DNA of 64,000 nucleotides from an uncultured Faecalibacterium sp. (GTDB lineage: Bacteria; Bacillota; Clostridia; Oscillospirales; Ruminococcaceae), in assembly GCA_934503275.1 (NCBI GenBank), contig CAKSVD010000008.1:1-64000 (forward strand). The letters are read 5' to 3'. Under the pieces are notes generated by a model. That model was not told where the DNA came from and did not search any database. It saw only the letters and a program-made list of their open reading frames with translations. The translations under genes were made by a program, and so were the position numbers. Positions 31,537 through 40,285 of this stretch are shown piece after piece; the first letter of the stretch is position 1, and each line of letters starts with the position of its first letter.

Positions 31537-33210
31537 TTACGTAGTTTCCCCGGAAGTTTTTGTCCGGGTGCGGGCGCGGATGACGCTGAGCACCGCCAGT
31601 TCCAGCACGATGGCCACTACCAGCAGCACCAGCGAGGTGACAAGGCTTGCGCGGCTGCCCAGCACCGCCTGTGCAAGGCCGGTGATGATGTAGCACACTG
31701 CCGAGCAGGCTGCTGCCGTAATGGCGTAGGGCAGCTGGGTGGAAACGTGGTTCACATGGCTGCAATGTGCGCCCGCCGAGGCCATGATGGTGGTATCCGA
31801 GATGGGGGAGCAGTGGTCGCCGCACACCGCGCCGGACAGGCAGGCGGCAATAGACACCACCAGCATCTCGCCGTTCGGGAAGGCGTGGCAGACGATGGGG
31901 ATCAGGATGGAGAAGGTGCCCCAGGAGGTGCCGGTGGCAAAGGCGAGGAACACCGCCACAAGGAAGATGATGAACGGCAGCAGATACTGCAGCGCCACCG
32001 CAGAATTGCCCAGCAGATTTGCCACATAATACTTTGCGCCCAGCAGACCGGTCATACCGGACAGCGTCCACGCAAGGGACAAGATCAGCATGGGGCTGAC
32101 CATAGCCTTGAAGCCCTCGGGGATGCAGGCGGCAAAGTCCTGAAAGGTCATCACGCTGCGCACCCGGTAAAATACAAAGGTGAACAGCAGGGCAATGCTG
32201 CTGCCCAGCACCAGACCCGCCGATGCGTTGCAGTCCGCAAAGGCGGTGATGAAGTCCACGCCCTCAAAGAAGCCGCCGGTGTACACCATGCCGAAGATGC
32301 AGGCTGCGATCAGCACCAGCACCGGCGCAAGCAGGTCGATGACGTGGCCGTTCGTGTCCGAGCCATCGTCCACATCGTCACCGTAGGGACGGTCGGTGGT
32401 GGTGAACAGGTCGCCGTTTTTGGCGTTGTCCTCGTTCAGCTTCATGGGGCCGAACTCTGCCCCGGTAAAGATGAGGAACAGGCTCATCACCACGGTCAGG
32501 ACAGCGTAATAGTTATAAGGAATGGTGCGCAGGAACATGGTAAAGCCGTTGATGCCGGAGCCTTCCGGCACGCTGGAGGTAACGGCAGCCGCCCAGCTGG
32601 ACACCGGCGCAATGATGCAGATGGGCGCGGCGGTGGAATCGATCAGGTAGGCCAGCTTTGCGCGGGACACCTTCTGCCGGTCGGTCACCGGGCGCATCAC
32701 TGAGCCCACGGTCAGGCAGTTGAAGTAGTCATCCACAAAGATCATCACGCCCAGCAGCAGGGTGGCGAACTGTGCGCCCGCGCGGCTGTGGATGTGGGTG
32801 GACGCCCAGCGGCCAAAGGCTGCCGAGCCGCCCGCCTTGTTCATCAGCGCCACCAGAATGCCCAGCATCACCAGAAAGGCCAGAATGCCCACGTTGCCGG
32901 AGTCTGACAGCTTGGTGATCATGCCGCCGTCCTCGTTGAAGAACAGGGTGTTCAGCGCCAGCTCAAGGTTGCCGTTGGCATATAGCAGCGCACCGGAGGC
33001 AATGCCCACCAGCAGCGAGGTGTACACCTCCTTGGTGTTCAGTGCCAGCACGATGGCAATGACCGGCGGCAGCAGGGAAAAGAAGGTGCTGTACACCGCA
33101 CAGGTGTAGGTGGCGGGGTCGGCCACCTTGCCTGGGGTCACCGCCGTGCACCACAGCAGCAGGGCAAAGACGAACAGCGCCCCCGCCCAAGAAAGATTTT
33201 TGTTTTTCAT
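31537..33210 (-). CDS. NhaC-family Na+/H+ antiporter
   Basis: A 557-residue protein with about twelve hydrophobic segments. NhaC-type motifs include VFVDDYFNCLTVGSVMRP-like MIFVDDYFNCLTVGSVMRPV, DSTAAPICIIAPVSSWAAAV, FATGTSWGTFSILIPIVCHA and GDHCSPISDTTIMASAGAHC. It exchanges protons with sodium or with an organic acid pair, as some members do. No regulator-specific site seen. Confidence 0.88.
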   Translation of the reverse strand: MKNKNLSWAGALFVFALLLWCTAVTPGKVADPATYTCAVYSTFFSLLPPVIAIVLALNTKEVYTSLLVGIASGALLYANGNLELALNTLFFNEDGGMITKLSDSGNVGILAFLVMLGILVALMNKAGGSAAFGRWASTHIHSRAGAQFATLLLGVMIFVDDYFNCLTVGSVMRPVTDRQKVSRAKLAYLIDSTAAPICIIAPVSSWAAAVTSSVPEGSGINGFTMFLRTIPYNYYAVLTVVMSLFLIFTGAEFGPMKLNEDNAKNGDLFTTTDRPYGDDVDDGSDTNGHVIDLLAPVLVLIAACIFGMVYTGGFFEGVDFITAFADCNASAGLVLGSSIALLFTFVFYRVRSVMTFQDFAACIPEGFKAMVSPMLILSLAWTLSGMTGLLGAKYYVANLLGNSAVALQYLLPFIIFLVAVFLAFATGTSWGTFSILIPIVCHAFPNGEMLVVSIAACLSGAVCGDHCSPISDTTIMASAGAHCSHVNHVSTQLPYAITAAACSAVCYIITGLAQAVLGSRASLVTSLVLLVVAIVLELAVLSVIRARTRTKTSGETT

Positions 33211-33317
33211 AAGCTCCTCATATCAGGTATCAGTCATTGTCTGCGGGGTTTGTCCGGCGTATCGGGGCGCAGGCTGCGGGGCAGACTACCCACAGAAATG
33301 CAAAGGGGGTGTGCACC

Positions 33318-33500
33318 GTGCCGGATTACAAGGCCATGTACTTTGAACTGTTCCGCGCCAGCGTGCAGGCCGTGCAGCTTTTGCAGGACGCGCAGACCCG
33401 CGCCGAGCAGCAGCTTCTGGCCGCAGACCCGCCGCCGCTGCGGCTGGACGAAACAGATAAAAGCGACTCCTTGGGTGTATCTGAAAAGTCGAAAATTTAG
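33318..33500 (+). CDS. small conserved-looking helical protein
   Basis: A 60-residue protein from GTG at 33318 (PDYKAMYFELFRASVQAVQL, LQDAQTRAEQQLLAADP), with AAAGGGGG eight bases upstream. The YKAMYF...AVQLLQDAQ pattern resembles small helical proteins scattered in Clostridia genomes and phages, function unknown. The last residues (LGVSEKSKI) and stop are encoded by the left arm of the fold-back element, so the original C-terminus may have been replaced. Confidence 0.5.
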   Translation: MPDYKAMYFELFRASVQAVQLLQDAQTRAEQQLLAADPPPLRLDETDKSDSLGVSEKSKI

Positions 33501-33633
33501 TCTATTTCTACAAACACAGCTGGATTTTGCGTTAAACAGCCTTGAAATCCACAAAGGATTCCTGCGGCTATTTGCCTTAAATCCCGCTTGTGTTTGCGAA
33601 ATATTCGTCATTTTCTTTGTTTTCAGACACACC
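33473..33633. repeat. 160-bp fold-back (imperfect inverted repeat) element
   Basis: Left arm GGTGTATCTGAAAA...(33474 on) and right arm, read on the other strand, GGTGTGTCTGAAAA..., stay similar over about 70 bases each (ATTTC, CAAACACA, GGATTT, AGCC boxes align in order) around a short ACAAAG centre near 33553. It fills the space between two convergent genes and supplies the end of the left one. Confidence 0.65.
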
Positions 33634-34023
33634 TTAGCCCTTTTTGGCTTCTGCCTTAGCGGCAAATTTTTCCTCAAAGATGACAAAGCGCTCGTGGGTG
33701 CCGCCGCCCACAGGGCCCTTCTCGTCCGCAAGCGTCACCTTAAAGGTCAGCTTGCGGCCCTCTACGGCCACCAGTTCGCTGCGGCAGGTCACGGTCATGC
33801 CCACAGGGGTGGGTGCGGTGTGCTCCAGTTCCAGCTTGGTGCCCACGGTGCCGCTGCCTGCCTCCAGCGCGGGGGCAACGCTCTGCCAGCAGGTCTTTTC
33901 GGCCAGTGCCACCAGTGCAGGGGTAGCAAACACGTCCAGCGTGCCGCTGCCCATGGTCTTTGCAGTATTCTCCGCGCTCACGCGCACGCTCTGCTCGCCG
34001 CAGATACCGGCTTCCAACTTCAT
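33634..34023 (-). CDS. hot-dog thioesterase, FlK-like
   Basis: A 129-residue single hot-dog protein (TLDVFATPALVALAEKTCWQ, LELEHTAPTPVGMTVTCRSE, VGGGTHERFVI). The pattern ATP-A-E-T-THER is that of thioesterases related to fluoroacetyl-CoA thioesterase; most are of unknown substrate and probably clear small acyl-CoAs. ATG at 34023 with AGGAGG nine bases upstream; the TTG six bases earlier is less likely. Confidence 0.8.
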   Translation of the reverse strand: MKLEAGICGEQSVRVSAENTAKTMGSGTLDVFATPALVALAEKTCWQSVAPALEAGSGTVGTKLELEHTAPTPVGMTVTCRSELVAVEGRKLTFKVTLADEKGPVGGGTHERFVIFEEKFAAKAEAKKG

Positions 34024-34159
34024 ATACAAGTTCCTCCTTATGCGTCCTTTGGACGCAGTTATGTTATTTGTGGTTACACACCTTTATAAGATATCACAAA
34101 ACGCGCCGGAATGCACTATTTTTTGCATAATTTTTCAGCGTCTCTTACAGAGGGCGGAC

Positions 34160-34280
34160 GATTTAGAATGTGCTCCGCTGCGCTCTGGCCATATTCAGCG
34201 GAAAGATTATTTTTATTTCGCGTTTGTCGCGCTCTGCGGAGCGCTCCAAACGCATTTTCACAGGTGGGGTCGTAACGGGA
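34160..34280 (-). repeat. R2 repeat (copy c)
   Basis: Read on the - strand: CGTTACGACCCCACCTGTG, AAAAT, stem GCGTTTG-GA-GCGCTC / GAGCGC-GA-CAAACGC with loop CGCA, AAATAAAAATAAT, TTTCCGCTGAATATGGCC, AGAGCGCAGCGGAGC. The tandem GA/GA mismatch inside the stem is shared with copy e. Confidence 0.7.
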
Positions 34281-34345
34281 AACAGCATTTGCAGCGCCGC
34301 TTTCTGCGAAAGCACGGCGCTGCGGGAAAGTGCTGCTGATCTGCG

Positions 34346-34481
34346 CCCTCATCCGGCGCTACGCGCCACCTTCCCCCGACCGGGGGAAGGCTTTAGCAAC
34401 GGCAAAGCTTCTGGTTAAACCGTAATCTTTGCGGGCACAGCCGCTCCCCCTTGGGGGAGCTGTCGCGCAGCGACTGAGGGG
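34346..34481. repeat. R1 repeat upstream of arsR-type operon
   Basis: GCCCTCATCCGGCGC ... GCGACTGAGGGGC; stems CTTCCCCCGACCGGGGGAAG and GCTCCCCCTTGGGGGAGC. Confidence 0.7.
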
Positions 34482-34483
34482 CT

Positions 34484-34830
34484 ATAAATGGAGAAGCGAA
34501 AAAAGCGTTAAAGCGATAGCGCCGACTGGCGCAGCGCTAGCTTTTTTGTGCTTCGACTTCTGCTTTAGGATTGTCAAGGGCGAGCAGCCCTTGGCCCGTT
34601 GCGGGGTGGGTGGAGTCCAGAGGTAGGGAGGGGGGAGTCGGAACACCCCTCCCTGCCTCTGGCCCAGCGGAGCGTCCCTGCGAGCTTGCGGCAAGCAGAA
34701 AACTCCCCCGCGGAGCGCGGAGAGTGCCAAATCATTTTGCCTGCCAAACCCGCACCTCATTTGCAAATTAAAATTGCATCTTTTTTGCGTTTTACGGCGA
34801 TTTTCAGCAATTTTACGGCATTGTAAAAAA
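34484..34830. other. intergenic GC-rich segment without recognisable gene
   Basis: Between the R1 repeat and the metal-resistance promoter. It holds several short hairpins (GCGCCGACTGGCGC, GGGAGGGG...CCCCTCCC). A 132-codon - strand frame crosses it, but it is Pro/Arg-rich, has no ribosome site and I do not regard it as coding. Copies of such segments are known to recur in related genomes, so it may be a decayed repeat. Confidence 0.4.
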
Positions 34831-34845
34831 CTTTGCGGATTTTGC

Positions 34846-34899
34846 TTGACAGGGGGGTGTCTGCGTGTTATCATGAACACATGAACAGATGCTCATATG
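34846..34899 (+). promoter_or_regulatory. promoter and operator of the metal-responsive operon
   Basis: TTGACA (34846-34851), 17 bp, TATCAT (34869-34874), followed at 34880-34899 by CATGAACAGATGCTCATATG, an imperfect palindrome of the kind bound by ArsR/SmtB repressors (TGAACA...TGNTCA). The operator covers the likely transcription start. Confidence 0.75.
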
Positions 34900-34922
34900 T
34901 CGAAACGAAAGGGGAGGGCAGC

Positions 34923-35258
34923 ATGACCGGGTTAGAACAGACCGCACCGGAAAAGGAAACCCAGCCGGTGGAGATGCCGGACGATGAGGTGCTATACGAA
35001 CTGGCGGACCTGTTCCGCGTGTTCGGCGATTCCACCCGCATCAAGATCCTGTACGCCTTACATGACAGCGAACTTTGCGTGCAGGATATCGCGGACGCCG
35101 TGCAGCTGAGCCAGTCTGCCGTCAGCCACCAGCTGCGAGTGCTCAAGGACTCCAAGCTTGTGCGCTTCCGGCGGGAGGGCAAAACTGTTTTCTACGCACT
35201 GGATGATGACCATGTGCGCAGCATCCTCTCCATGGGGATGGAGCATATCGAAGAATGA
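34923..35258 (+). CDS. ArsR/SmtB-family metal-sensing repressor
   Basis: A 111-residue winged-helix repressor: LADLFRVFGDSTRIKILYAL, ELCVQDIADAVQLSQSAVSH, FRREGKTVFYALDDDHV. The C-terminal helix carries D-x-H, ten residues, H-x-x-E (DDH...EHIEE), the alpha-5 zinc-type site of SmtB/CzrA; the ELCVQD variant keeps only one cysteine in alpha-3. It should respond to Zn, Co or Cd and control the HMA protein and P-type ATPase downstream. ATG at 34923 with GGGAGGG upstream. Confidence 0.88.
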   Translation: MTGLEQTAPEKETQPVEMPDDEVLYELADLFRVFGDSTRIKILYALHDSELCVQDIADAVQLSQSAVSHQLRVLKDSKLVRFRREGKTVFYALDDDHVRSILSMGMEHIEE

Positions 35259-35298
35259 CCGGGCACACCGCCCGCAGAAAAGAAAGGCTGGTACTATT

Positions 35299-35520
35299 AT
35301 GAAAAAGACCTACAAGATCGAAGTGGACTGCGCCAACTGCGCCCAGAAGATGGAGGATGCCGCCAACACCGTTTCCGGTGTGGAAAAGGCGACCGTCAGC
35401 TTTATGACCCAGAAGATGAAGGTGGAGTTTGCTGAGGGTGCCGACCCCCACGCCACCATGGAGAACGTGCTGTCTGCCTGCAAAAAGGTAGAGGACGACT
35501 GCGAGATCTTTGATATCTGA
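35299..35520 (+). CDS. heavy-metal-associated (HMA) domain protein
   Basis: A 73-residue ferredoxin-fold HMA protein with the metal-binding CxxC in VDCANCAQKMEDAANTVSG. In P-type ATPases this domain is usually N-terminal; the ATPase downstream lacks it, so this protein is the detached metal-binding domain or a chaperone that delivers metal. It lies 40 bp after the repressor gene in the same operon. Confidence 0.88.
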   Translation: MKKTYKIEVDCANCAQKMEDAANTVSGVEKATVSFMTQKMKVEFAEGADPHATMENVLSACKKVEDDCEIFDI

Positions 35521-35530
35521 TGTACGGCAA

Positions 35531-35565
35531 AGCTCTCCCGGTCGGTGCTGACTGGGGGAGTTTTG
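35531..35565 (+). terminator. terminator or attenuator before the P-type ATPase gene
   Basis: CTCTCCCGGTC pairs with GACTGGGGGAG around GGTGCT and is followed by TTTTG. It separates the HMA gene from the ATPase gene. Confidence 0.65.
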
Positions 35566-35566
35566 C

Positions 35567-35733
35567 TGTGGAAAAATCCGCCACTTTTCAACAATTTCCA
35601 CCGGGTTTTCAACAGCCTTTGCGGAAAAACCGAAAAAGAAGCGTGAAAAAGCGCTTTTTTGCCGGAAAACTGTGTGGAAAACACGGGTAAAACTGTGGAA
35701 TAACCATTTTTTTGCCGAAAAACCTGTGGAAAA
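35567..35733. repeat. cluster of TGTGGAAAA boxes
   Basis: TGTGGAAAA at 35567, 35673 and 35725 and TGTGGAATAA at 35694, with related TTTTCAACA/TTTCCACC motifs between. These are one or two changes from the DnaA box (TTATCCACA on the other strand). No gene is present in 35521-35779. Confidence 0.45.
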
Positions 35734-35779
35734 CCACCCATTTTTCACCCACTGCACCGCAAAATAAGGAGCGTTGCTT

Positions 35780-37663
35780 ATGAACAAGAAACAAAAAAAG
35801 ACCCTTGAGCGCATTCTGATCGCCGTGGCGCTGGTGATCGTGCTCAAGCTTTTGCCTGCCTTGCCCATGCCGGTAGAACTGGCGCTCTACTGCATCCCCT
35901 ACCTTGTGGTGGGCTGGGACGTGCTGCGCAAGGCGCTGAAGGGCATCAAGAACCGTCAGCCCTTTGACGAATGCTTCCTGATGGCGGTAGCCACCGTGGG
36001 TGCGTTTGCGCTGGGCGACTATGTAGAGGGCTGCGCCGTTATCATCTTTTACCAGATCGGCGAACTGTTCCAGAGCGTGGCTGTGGGCAAGAGCCGCCAG
36101 AGCATTGCCAGCCTGATGGATATCCGCCCGGACTACGCCAACATCGAGGGCGAGGACGGCAAGCTGGAGCAGGTGGACCCGGACGAGGTCGAGGTGGGCA
36201 CGGTGATCGTGGTGCAGCCCGGCGAGCGGGTGCCCATTGACGGCGTCATCGTGGAGGGCGCTTCTGCCCTGAACACCGCCGCCCTGACCGGCGAAAGCCT
36301 GCCCCGGGATGTGAACGCCGGGGACGAGGTCATCAGCGGCTGCGTGAACATGACCGGCCTGCTCAAGGTGCGCACCACCAAGGAATTTGGCGAATCCACC
36401 GTCTCTAAAATTCTGGATCTTGTGGAAAATTCCAGCATGAAAAAAGCCCGGGCGGAAAACTTTATCACCCGCTTTGCCCGGGTGTACACCCCCGCCGTCT
36501 GCTACGGCGCACTGGCGCTGGCGCTTCTGCCGCCGGTGGTGCTGCTGCTCATGGGACAGCCCGCCCGCTTTGGCGATTGGGTCTACCGCGCTTTGACCTT
36601 CCTCGTTATCAGCTGCCCCTGCGCGCTGGTCATCTCCATTCCGCTGAGCTTCTTCGGCGGCATCGGCGGCGCTTCCTCCTGCGGCATCCTCATCAAGGGC
36701 TCTACCTATCTGGAAGAACTTGCCAACACCGGCGTTGTGGTGTTTGATAAGACCGGCACCCTGACGCAGGGCACCTTTAAGGTCACCGGTATCCACCCCG
36801 CCGAGGGCGTGACCGAAGCCGCACTGGTGGAAGCCGCTGCGCTGGCGGAAAGCTGGTCCAAGCACCCCATCTCCCTGAGCATCAAAGCCGCCTACGGCAA
36901 GCCCATCGACGCTGCCCGGGTCACGGACGTGCAGGAGCTGGGCGGTCATGGCGTGACCGCGAAGGTGGACGGCAAGAGCGTTGCCGCCGGCAACGCCCGC
37001 CTGATGGAAAAGCTGGGCATTACCGTCCCCGCCGTGGAGGGCGTGGGCACCATCGTGCACGTTGCCGTGGAGGGCAGCTACGCGGGCTATCTGCTGATTT
37101 CGGACGTGGTAAAGCCCCACAGCGCCGATGCCATCCGCGCTTTGAAGGCTTCCGGCGTGCGCAAGACGGTCATGCTGACCGGCGATGCACAGCCGGTGGC
37201 ACAGGCGGTAGCGCAGCAGCTGGGTCTGGACGAGTACCACGCCGGTCTTTTGCCCGGGGATAAGGTAGACCGGATCGAAAAGCTGCTTGCCGAAAAGCAG
37301 CCCAAAGAGAACCTTGCCTTTGTGGGTGACGGCATCAACGATGCGCCGGTGCTTTCCCGCGCAGACGTGGGCATCGCCATGGGTGCACTGGGCTCGGACG
37401 CCGCCATCGAGGCCGCAGACGTGGTGCTGATGGACGATGACCCGGCCAAAATCGCGCTGGCCATGCGCATCGCCCGCCGCACCCTGCGCATCGTGCACCA
37501 GAACATCGTGTTTGCGCTGGGCATCAAGGCGCTGTGCCTGCTGCTGGGCGCACTGGGCATTGCCGGAATGTGGGCCGCCATCTTTGCGGATGTGGGCGTG
37601 ATGGTCATTGCCGTGCTCAACGCCACCCGCGCCCTGTATACCAAAGACCTGACCAGAAACTGA
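35780..37663 (+). CDS. heavy-metal P1B-type ATPase (Zn/Cd/Co-type exporter)
   Basis: A 627-residue P-type ATPase with two N-terminal helices, FECFLMAVATVGAFALG-type helices 3-4, actuator TGES (AALTGESLPRD), CPC ion motif (LVISCPCALVISIPL), DKTGTLT phosphorylation site, SKHP nucleotide motif (ESWSKHPIS), and GDGINDAPVLSRADVG hinge. The order and missing N-terminal metal domain suit a CadA/ZntA-like exporter served by the separate HMA protein. The SmtB-type repressor supports divalent metals over copper. ATG at 35780 with AAGGAG upstream. Confidence 0.9.
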   Translation: MNKKQKKTLERILIAVALVIVLKLLPALPMPVELALYCIPYLVVGWDVLRKALKGIKNRQPFDECFLMAVATVGAFALGDYVEGCAVIIFYQIGELFQSVAVGKSRQSIASLMDIRPDYANIEGEDGKLEQVDPDEVEVGTVIVVQPGERVPIDGVIVEGASALNTAALTGESLPRDVNAGDEVISGCVNMTGLLKVRTTKEFGESTVSKILDLVENSSMKKARAENFITRFARVYTPAVCYGALALALLPPVVLLLMGQPARFGDWVYRALTFLVISCPCALVISIPLSFFGGIGGASSCGILIKGSTYLEELANTGVVVFDKTGTLTQGTFKVTGIHPAEGVTEAALVEAAALAESWSKHPISLSIKAAYGKPIDAARVTDVQELGGHGVTAKVDGKSVAAGNARLMEKLGITVPAVEGVGTIVHVAVEGSYAGYLLISDVVKPHSADAIRALKASGVRKTVMLTGDAQPVAQAVAQQLGLDEYHAGLLPGDKVDRIEKLLAEKQPKENLAFVGDGINDAPVLSRADVGIAMGALGSDAAIEAADVVLMDDDPAKIALAMRIARRTLRIVHQNIVFALGIKALCLLLGALGIAGMWAAIFADVGVMVIAVLNATRALYTKDLTRN

Positions 37664-37675
37664 CGATAAACGCAA

Positions 37676-37712
37676 AACAGCCAGACCGGCACTGCCGGTC
37701 TGGCTGTTGTTG
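37676..37712. terminator. terminator between ATPase and nucleosidase genes
   Basis: AACAGCCAGACCGGCA pairs with TGCCGGTCTGGCTGTT, T-rich downstream; serves convergent genes. Confidence 0.85.
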
Positions 37713-37723
37713 TTTGGGGGAAT

Positions 37724-38407
37724 TTACAGCTTTTCCACCATTGCTGCCACGATCTTGGTGGCGGTGGCGACATACTCGCTGATGGAGAACTTCTTCACCA
37801 CCAGCACCTCGTGGCCGTCCTCGTCGGCGTTGTCGCTCATGGCGCGCAGGATGACGCAGGGCACGCCGTTCTTGGCGGCGATCTGGCTTACCGCAGCGCC
37901 CTCCATCTCCACGCAGTCCGGGGCGCACTTGGCCTCAATGGCGGCTTTGGTCTCGCTGTCGCCCACGAACAGATCCCCGGTGGCGATCTTGCCCACCAGC
38001 GCTTTTACCCCGGCTTCGGCGCAGGCGGCCTCGGCGGCGGCGATCAGCTCCGGGTCGCCGGTGTACTCTTTCAGGAACGGCGGGTTCTGGCAGATCATAT
38101 CCAGCTGGGCATCATGGTATAGCACCGTTTTGCCGATGACCACATCGCCGATGCCGATCTTGCTGGTCATGTTGCCCGCAATGCCGGAGAAGATGATCTT
38201 CTCCGCGCCGAACTTGGTAATGAGCACCTGCGTGGTAGCGGCGGCGTTGGCCTTGCCCATACCGGCGCAGCACACCACCACCTGCTTGCCGGCCAGCGTA
38301 CCCTTGTGGTACTCTACGCCGCCGTAGGGCTCAACGGTGACATTTTCCAGCCTTGCACACAGCTGGTCTACTTCATCGGGCATAGCGCCCATAATACCAA
38401 AGATCAT
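37724..38407 (-). CDS. mtnN: 5'-methylthioadenosine/S-adenosylhomocysteine nucleosidase
   Basis: A 227-residue PNP-family enzyme: FGIMGAMPDEVDQL, VVVCCAGMGKANAAATTQVL, IIFSGIAGNM, VEMEGAAVSQIAAKNGVPC and RAMSDNADEDG with the catalytic Asp. It hydrolyses MTA and SAH, recycling adenine and feeding methionine salvage or LuxS. Start at ATG 38407, 11 bp after ychF. Confidence 0.93.
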   Translation of the reverse strand: MIFGIMGAMPDEVDQLCARLENVTVEPYGGVEYHKGTLAGKQVVVCCAGMGKANAAATTQVLITKFGAEKIIFSGIAGNMTSKIGIGDVVIGKTVLYHDAQLDMICQNPPFLKEYTGDPELIAAAEAACAEAGVKALVGKIATGDLFVGDSETKAAIEAKCAPDCVEMEGAAVSQIAAKNGVPCVILRAMSDNADEDGHEVLVVKKFSISEYVATATKIVAAMVEKL

Positions 38408-38418
38408 GGTGGACTCCT

Positions 38419-39552
38419 TTAAACATTAAACAGGAACTCGATGACGTCGCCATCGTGCACAACGTACTCCTTGCCCTCGGTGCGCTGCAGGCCCTTGGCC
38501 TTGACGGCGGCGTAGTCGAAGTTGTTGGCCTCCAGATCGTCGTAGCCGATGACGCTGGCGCGGATGAAGCCGCGCTCGAAGTCGCTGTGGATCTTACCGG
38601 CAGCCTGCGGAGCCTTGGTGCCCTTGCGGATGGTCCATGCGCGGCACTCCTTCTTGCCGTCGGTCAAAAAGGAGATCAGCCCCAGCAGGTCGTAGCTGGC
38701 GGTGATCAGGTTGTCCAGACCGCTGGCTTCAATGCCCATCTCGGCCAGGAACGCCTTCTTTTCCTCGGGGCTGTAATCCGCGATATCCTCCTCGGTCTTG
38801 GCGCAGATGGGAATATAGCGGGCGTCCTCCTCCTTGGCGCGGGCAGCCACCAGCGGGACGTACTTGTTGTTCTCGATGCCCTCCATCAGGTCATCCTCGC
38901 CCACATTGCAGGCGTACAGCACCGGCTTTGCGCTCAGCAGACCCATCTCGTGCAGCACGGTCTGCTGCTCGGTGTCGTCGGGGTCAAAATCAAAGCTGCG
39001 GGCGGGCTTGCCGGTGCTCAGATGGTCGGCCAGCTTTTGCAGCCATGCGGCCTCGGCGGCAGCGCCCTTGTTGTTGCCGCTCTTGGCAGCCTTTGCCATG
39101 CGGCCTGCGCGGTTCTGCACCACCTCAAGGTCGGAGAGGATCAGCTCGTAGTCGATGGCGTCAATGTCGGCAATGGGGTCCACCGCCTCGGCCTTGGTCA
39201 CGTCCTCCACCACATGGATGATGTTGTCATCGTCAAAGCAGCGCACAACGTGCACAATGGCGTCGCACTCGCGGATATGGCCAAGGAACTTGTTGCCAAG
39301 GCCGGCGCCCTGACTTGCACCCTTTACCAGACCTGCAATGTCCACAAACTCCACGATGGCGGGGGTCTTTTTGCTGGTCTGCCAGATCTCGGCCAGCTTG
39401 TCCAGCCGCTTGTCCGGCACTGCCACGATGCCGGAGTTCGGCTCGATGGTGCAGAAGGGATAGTTTGCAGCCTCCGCATTTTTGGTGGAGGTGATGGCGT
39501 TGAACAGAGTGGACTTGCCCACGTTGGGCAGGCCGACGATACCAAGCTTCAT
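38419..39552 (-). CDS. ychF: YchF ribosome-associated ATPase
   Basis: A 377-residue Obg-family P-loop protein: [46 protein letters not shown] in place of NKxD (explaining ATP over GTP preference) and the C-terminal TGS domain ([35 protein letters not shown]). Involved in translation and stress control. ATG at 39552; the reading frame runs longer upstream but the conserved start is clear. Confidence 0.95.
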   Translation of the reverse strand: MKLGIVGLPNVGKSTLFNAITSTKNAEAANYPFCTIEPNSGIVAVPDKRLDKLAEIWQTSKKTPAIVEFVDIAGLVKGASQGAGLGNKFLGHIRECDAIVHVVRCFDDDNIIHVVEDVTKAEAVDPIADIDAIDYELILSDLEVVQNRAGRMAKAAKSGNNKGAAAEAAWLQKLADHLSTGKPARSFDFDPDDTEQQTVLHEMGLLSAKPVLYACNVGEDDLMEGIENNKYVPLVAARAKEEDARYIPICAKTEEDIADYSPEEKKAFLAEMGIEASGLDNLITASYDLLGLISFLTDGKKECRAWTIRKGTKAPQAAGKIHSDFERGFIRASVIGYDDLEANNFDYAAVKAKGLQRTEGKEYVVHDGDVIEFLFNV

Positions 39553-39712
39553 AGTAGTGATTTCTCCTTTTATAAAATGGATGATAAACAGCTGTGTGTT
39601 ACAGTGTGTTTTTTTGCTTAGCCGGTGCGCGGAGGGTTTTGCAAAAAACAAGCCGCGCACCACACTTTATTGTATCATGCAGGCGTTATTTATGCAAGCC
39701 CGAGAGAACCCT

Positions 39713-39889
39713 CTCAGTCTGCTCCCGCTGGTCGCAGCCAGATTCCCCCTTTTGTCGCTGCGCGACATCTTCCCCCGGCGCGGGGGAAGTCTTTCCTCTC
39801 AGGGGGAGCTTTTTGGCATCTGCCGATAAGTAGAGCAAAACCTCCCCCCTCGGGGGAGGTGGCATCGCGCAGCGATGACGGAGAGGGTT
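39713..39889. repeat. R1 repeat before duplicated surface locus
   Basis: ACCCTCTCAGTCTGC ... GATGACGGAGAGGGTT with stems CTTCCCCCGGCGCGGGGGAAG and CCTCCCCCCTCGGGGGAGG. The tandem duplication begins at its last GAGAGGG (39881). Confidence 0.75.
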
Positions 39890-39966
39890 GCCAAAATGGA
39901 AAGGTTTTCGGCCATAGTGCTAAAAAATACAACATAAAATATAAACAAAACTCCGACAAAAACCCG

Positions 39967-39995
39967 TTGACACCCGGGGGGAGGTATGCTACACT
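39967..39995 (+). promoter_or_regulatory. consensus promoter of unit A
   Basis: TTGACA (39967-39972), 17 bp, TACACT (39990-39995), 37 bp upstream of the riboswitch. Confidence 0.8.
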
Positions 39996-40031
39996 ATTTT
40001 CATCAAAACGAATCTATCGATTTTTAAAAAT

Positions 40032-40134
40032 ACTGGGCAATTTTTTGGCAAACTTGTCGAAAGACAAGGACGCAAAGCCATAGGGGCTAAGGTTCGGGGC
40101 ATTTCCCGGATGATGCCAGCCGGTTGCTCCCGGT
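40032..40134 (+). promoter_or_regulatory. c-di-GMP-I (GEMM) riboswitch, unit A
   Basis: Core features in order: ACTGGGCAA (P1 5' strand), GGCAAAC, a 5-bp stem with GAAA loop (TTGTCGAAAGACAA), the near-invariant GGACGCAAAGCC, GGGGCTAAGG (tetraloop receptor side), a second stem, GATGCCAGCCGGTTGCT, then TTGCTCCCGGT closing P1. This is the class I c-di-GMP aptamer. The 3' strand of P1 (CCCGGT, 40129-40134) also pairs with ACCGGG at 40157-40162, a competing hairpin, ahead of the terminator at 40224-40255. Confidence 0.9.
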
Positions 40135-40223
40135 TTTTTGCAGAAATGCTCTGCATACCGGGAACGTCCAAAACCACAGATGTGTTCTTTTTCAAGGGCA
40201 TGGTGGATTTTGCTCGTATCATC

Positions 40224-40255
40224 AAAGCTGCCCACAAGGTTGGGCGGCTTTTTTT
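40224..40255 (+). terminator. riboswitch-associated terminator, unit A
   Basis: AAAGCTGCCCA pairs with TGGGCGGCTTT around CAAGGT and is followed by T. It lies between aptamer and first start codon, so c-di-GMP binding should decide read-through. Confidence 0.85.
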
Positions 40256-40285
40256 ATTGTTCCAACGGAAGAGAGCGTGGAGCCC

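Noticed and set aside
34482..34880. 132-codon - strand frame in the gap before the ArsR-type operon
   Set aside because: Pro/Arg-rich, no ribosome site, crosses the ArsR promoter; recurrent non-coding repeat is more likely.
40124..40285. Upstream extension of the unit A anchored-protein frame
   Set aside because: The extension translates the riboswitch and terminator; the ATG at 40286 matches the conserved start in unit B.
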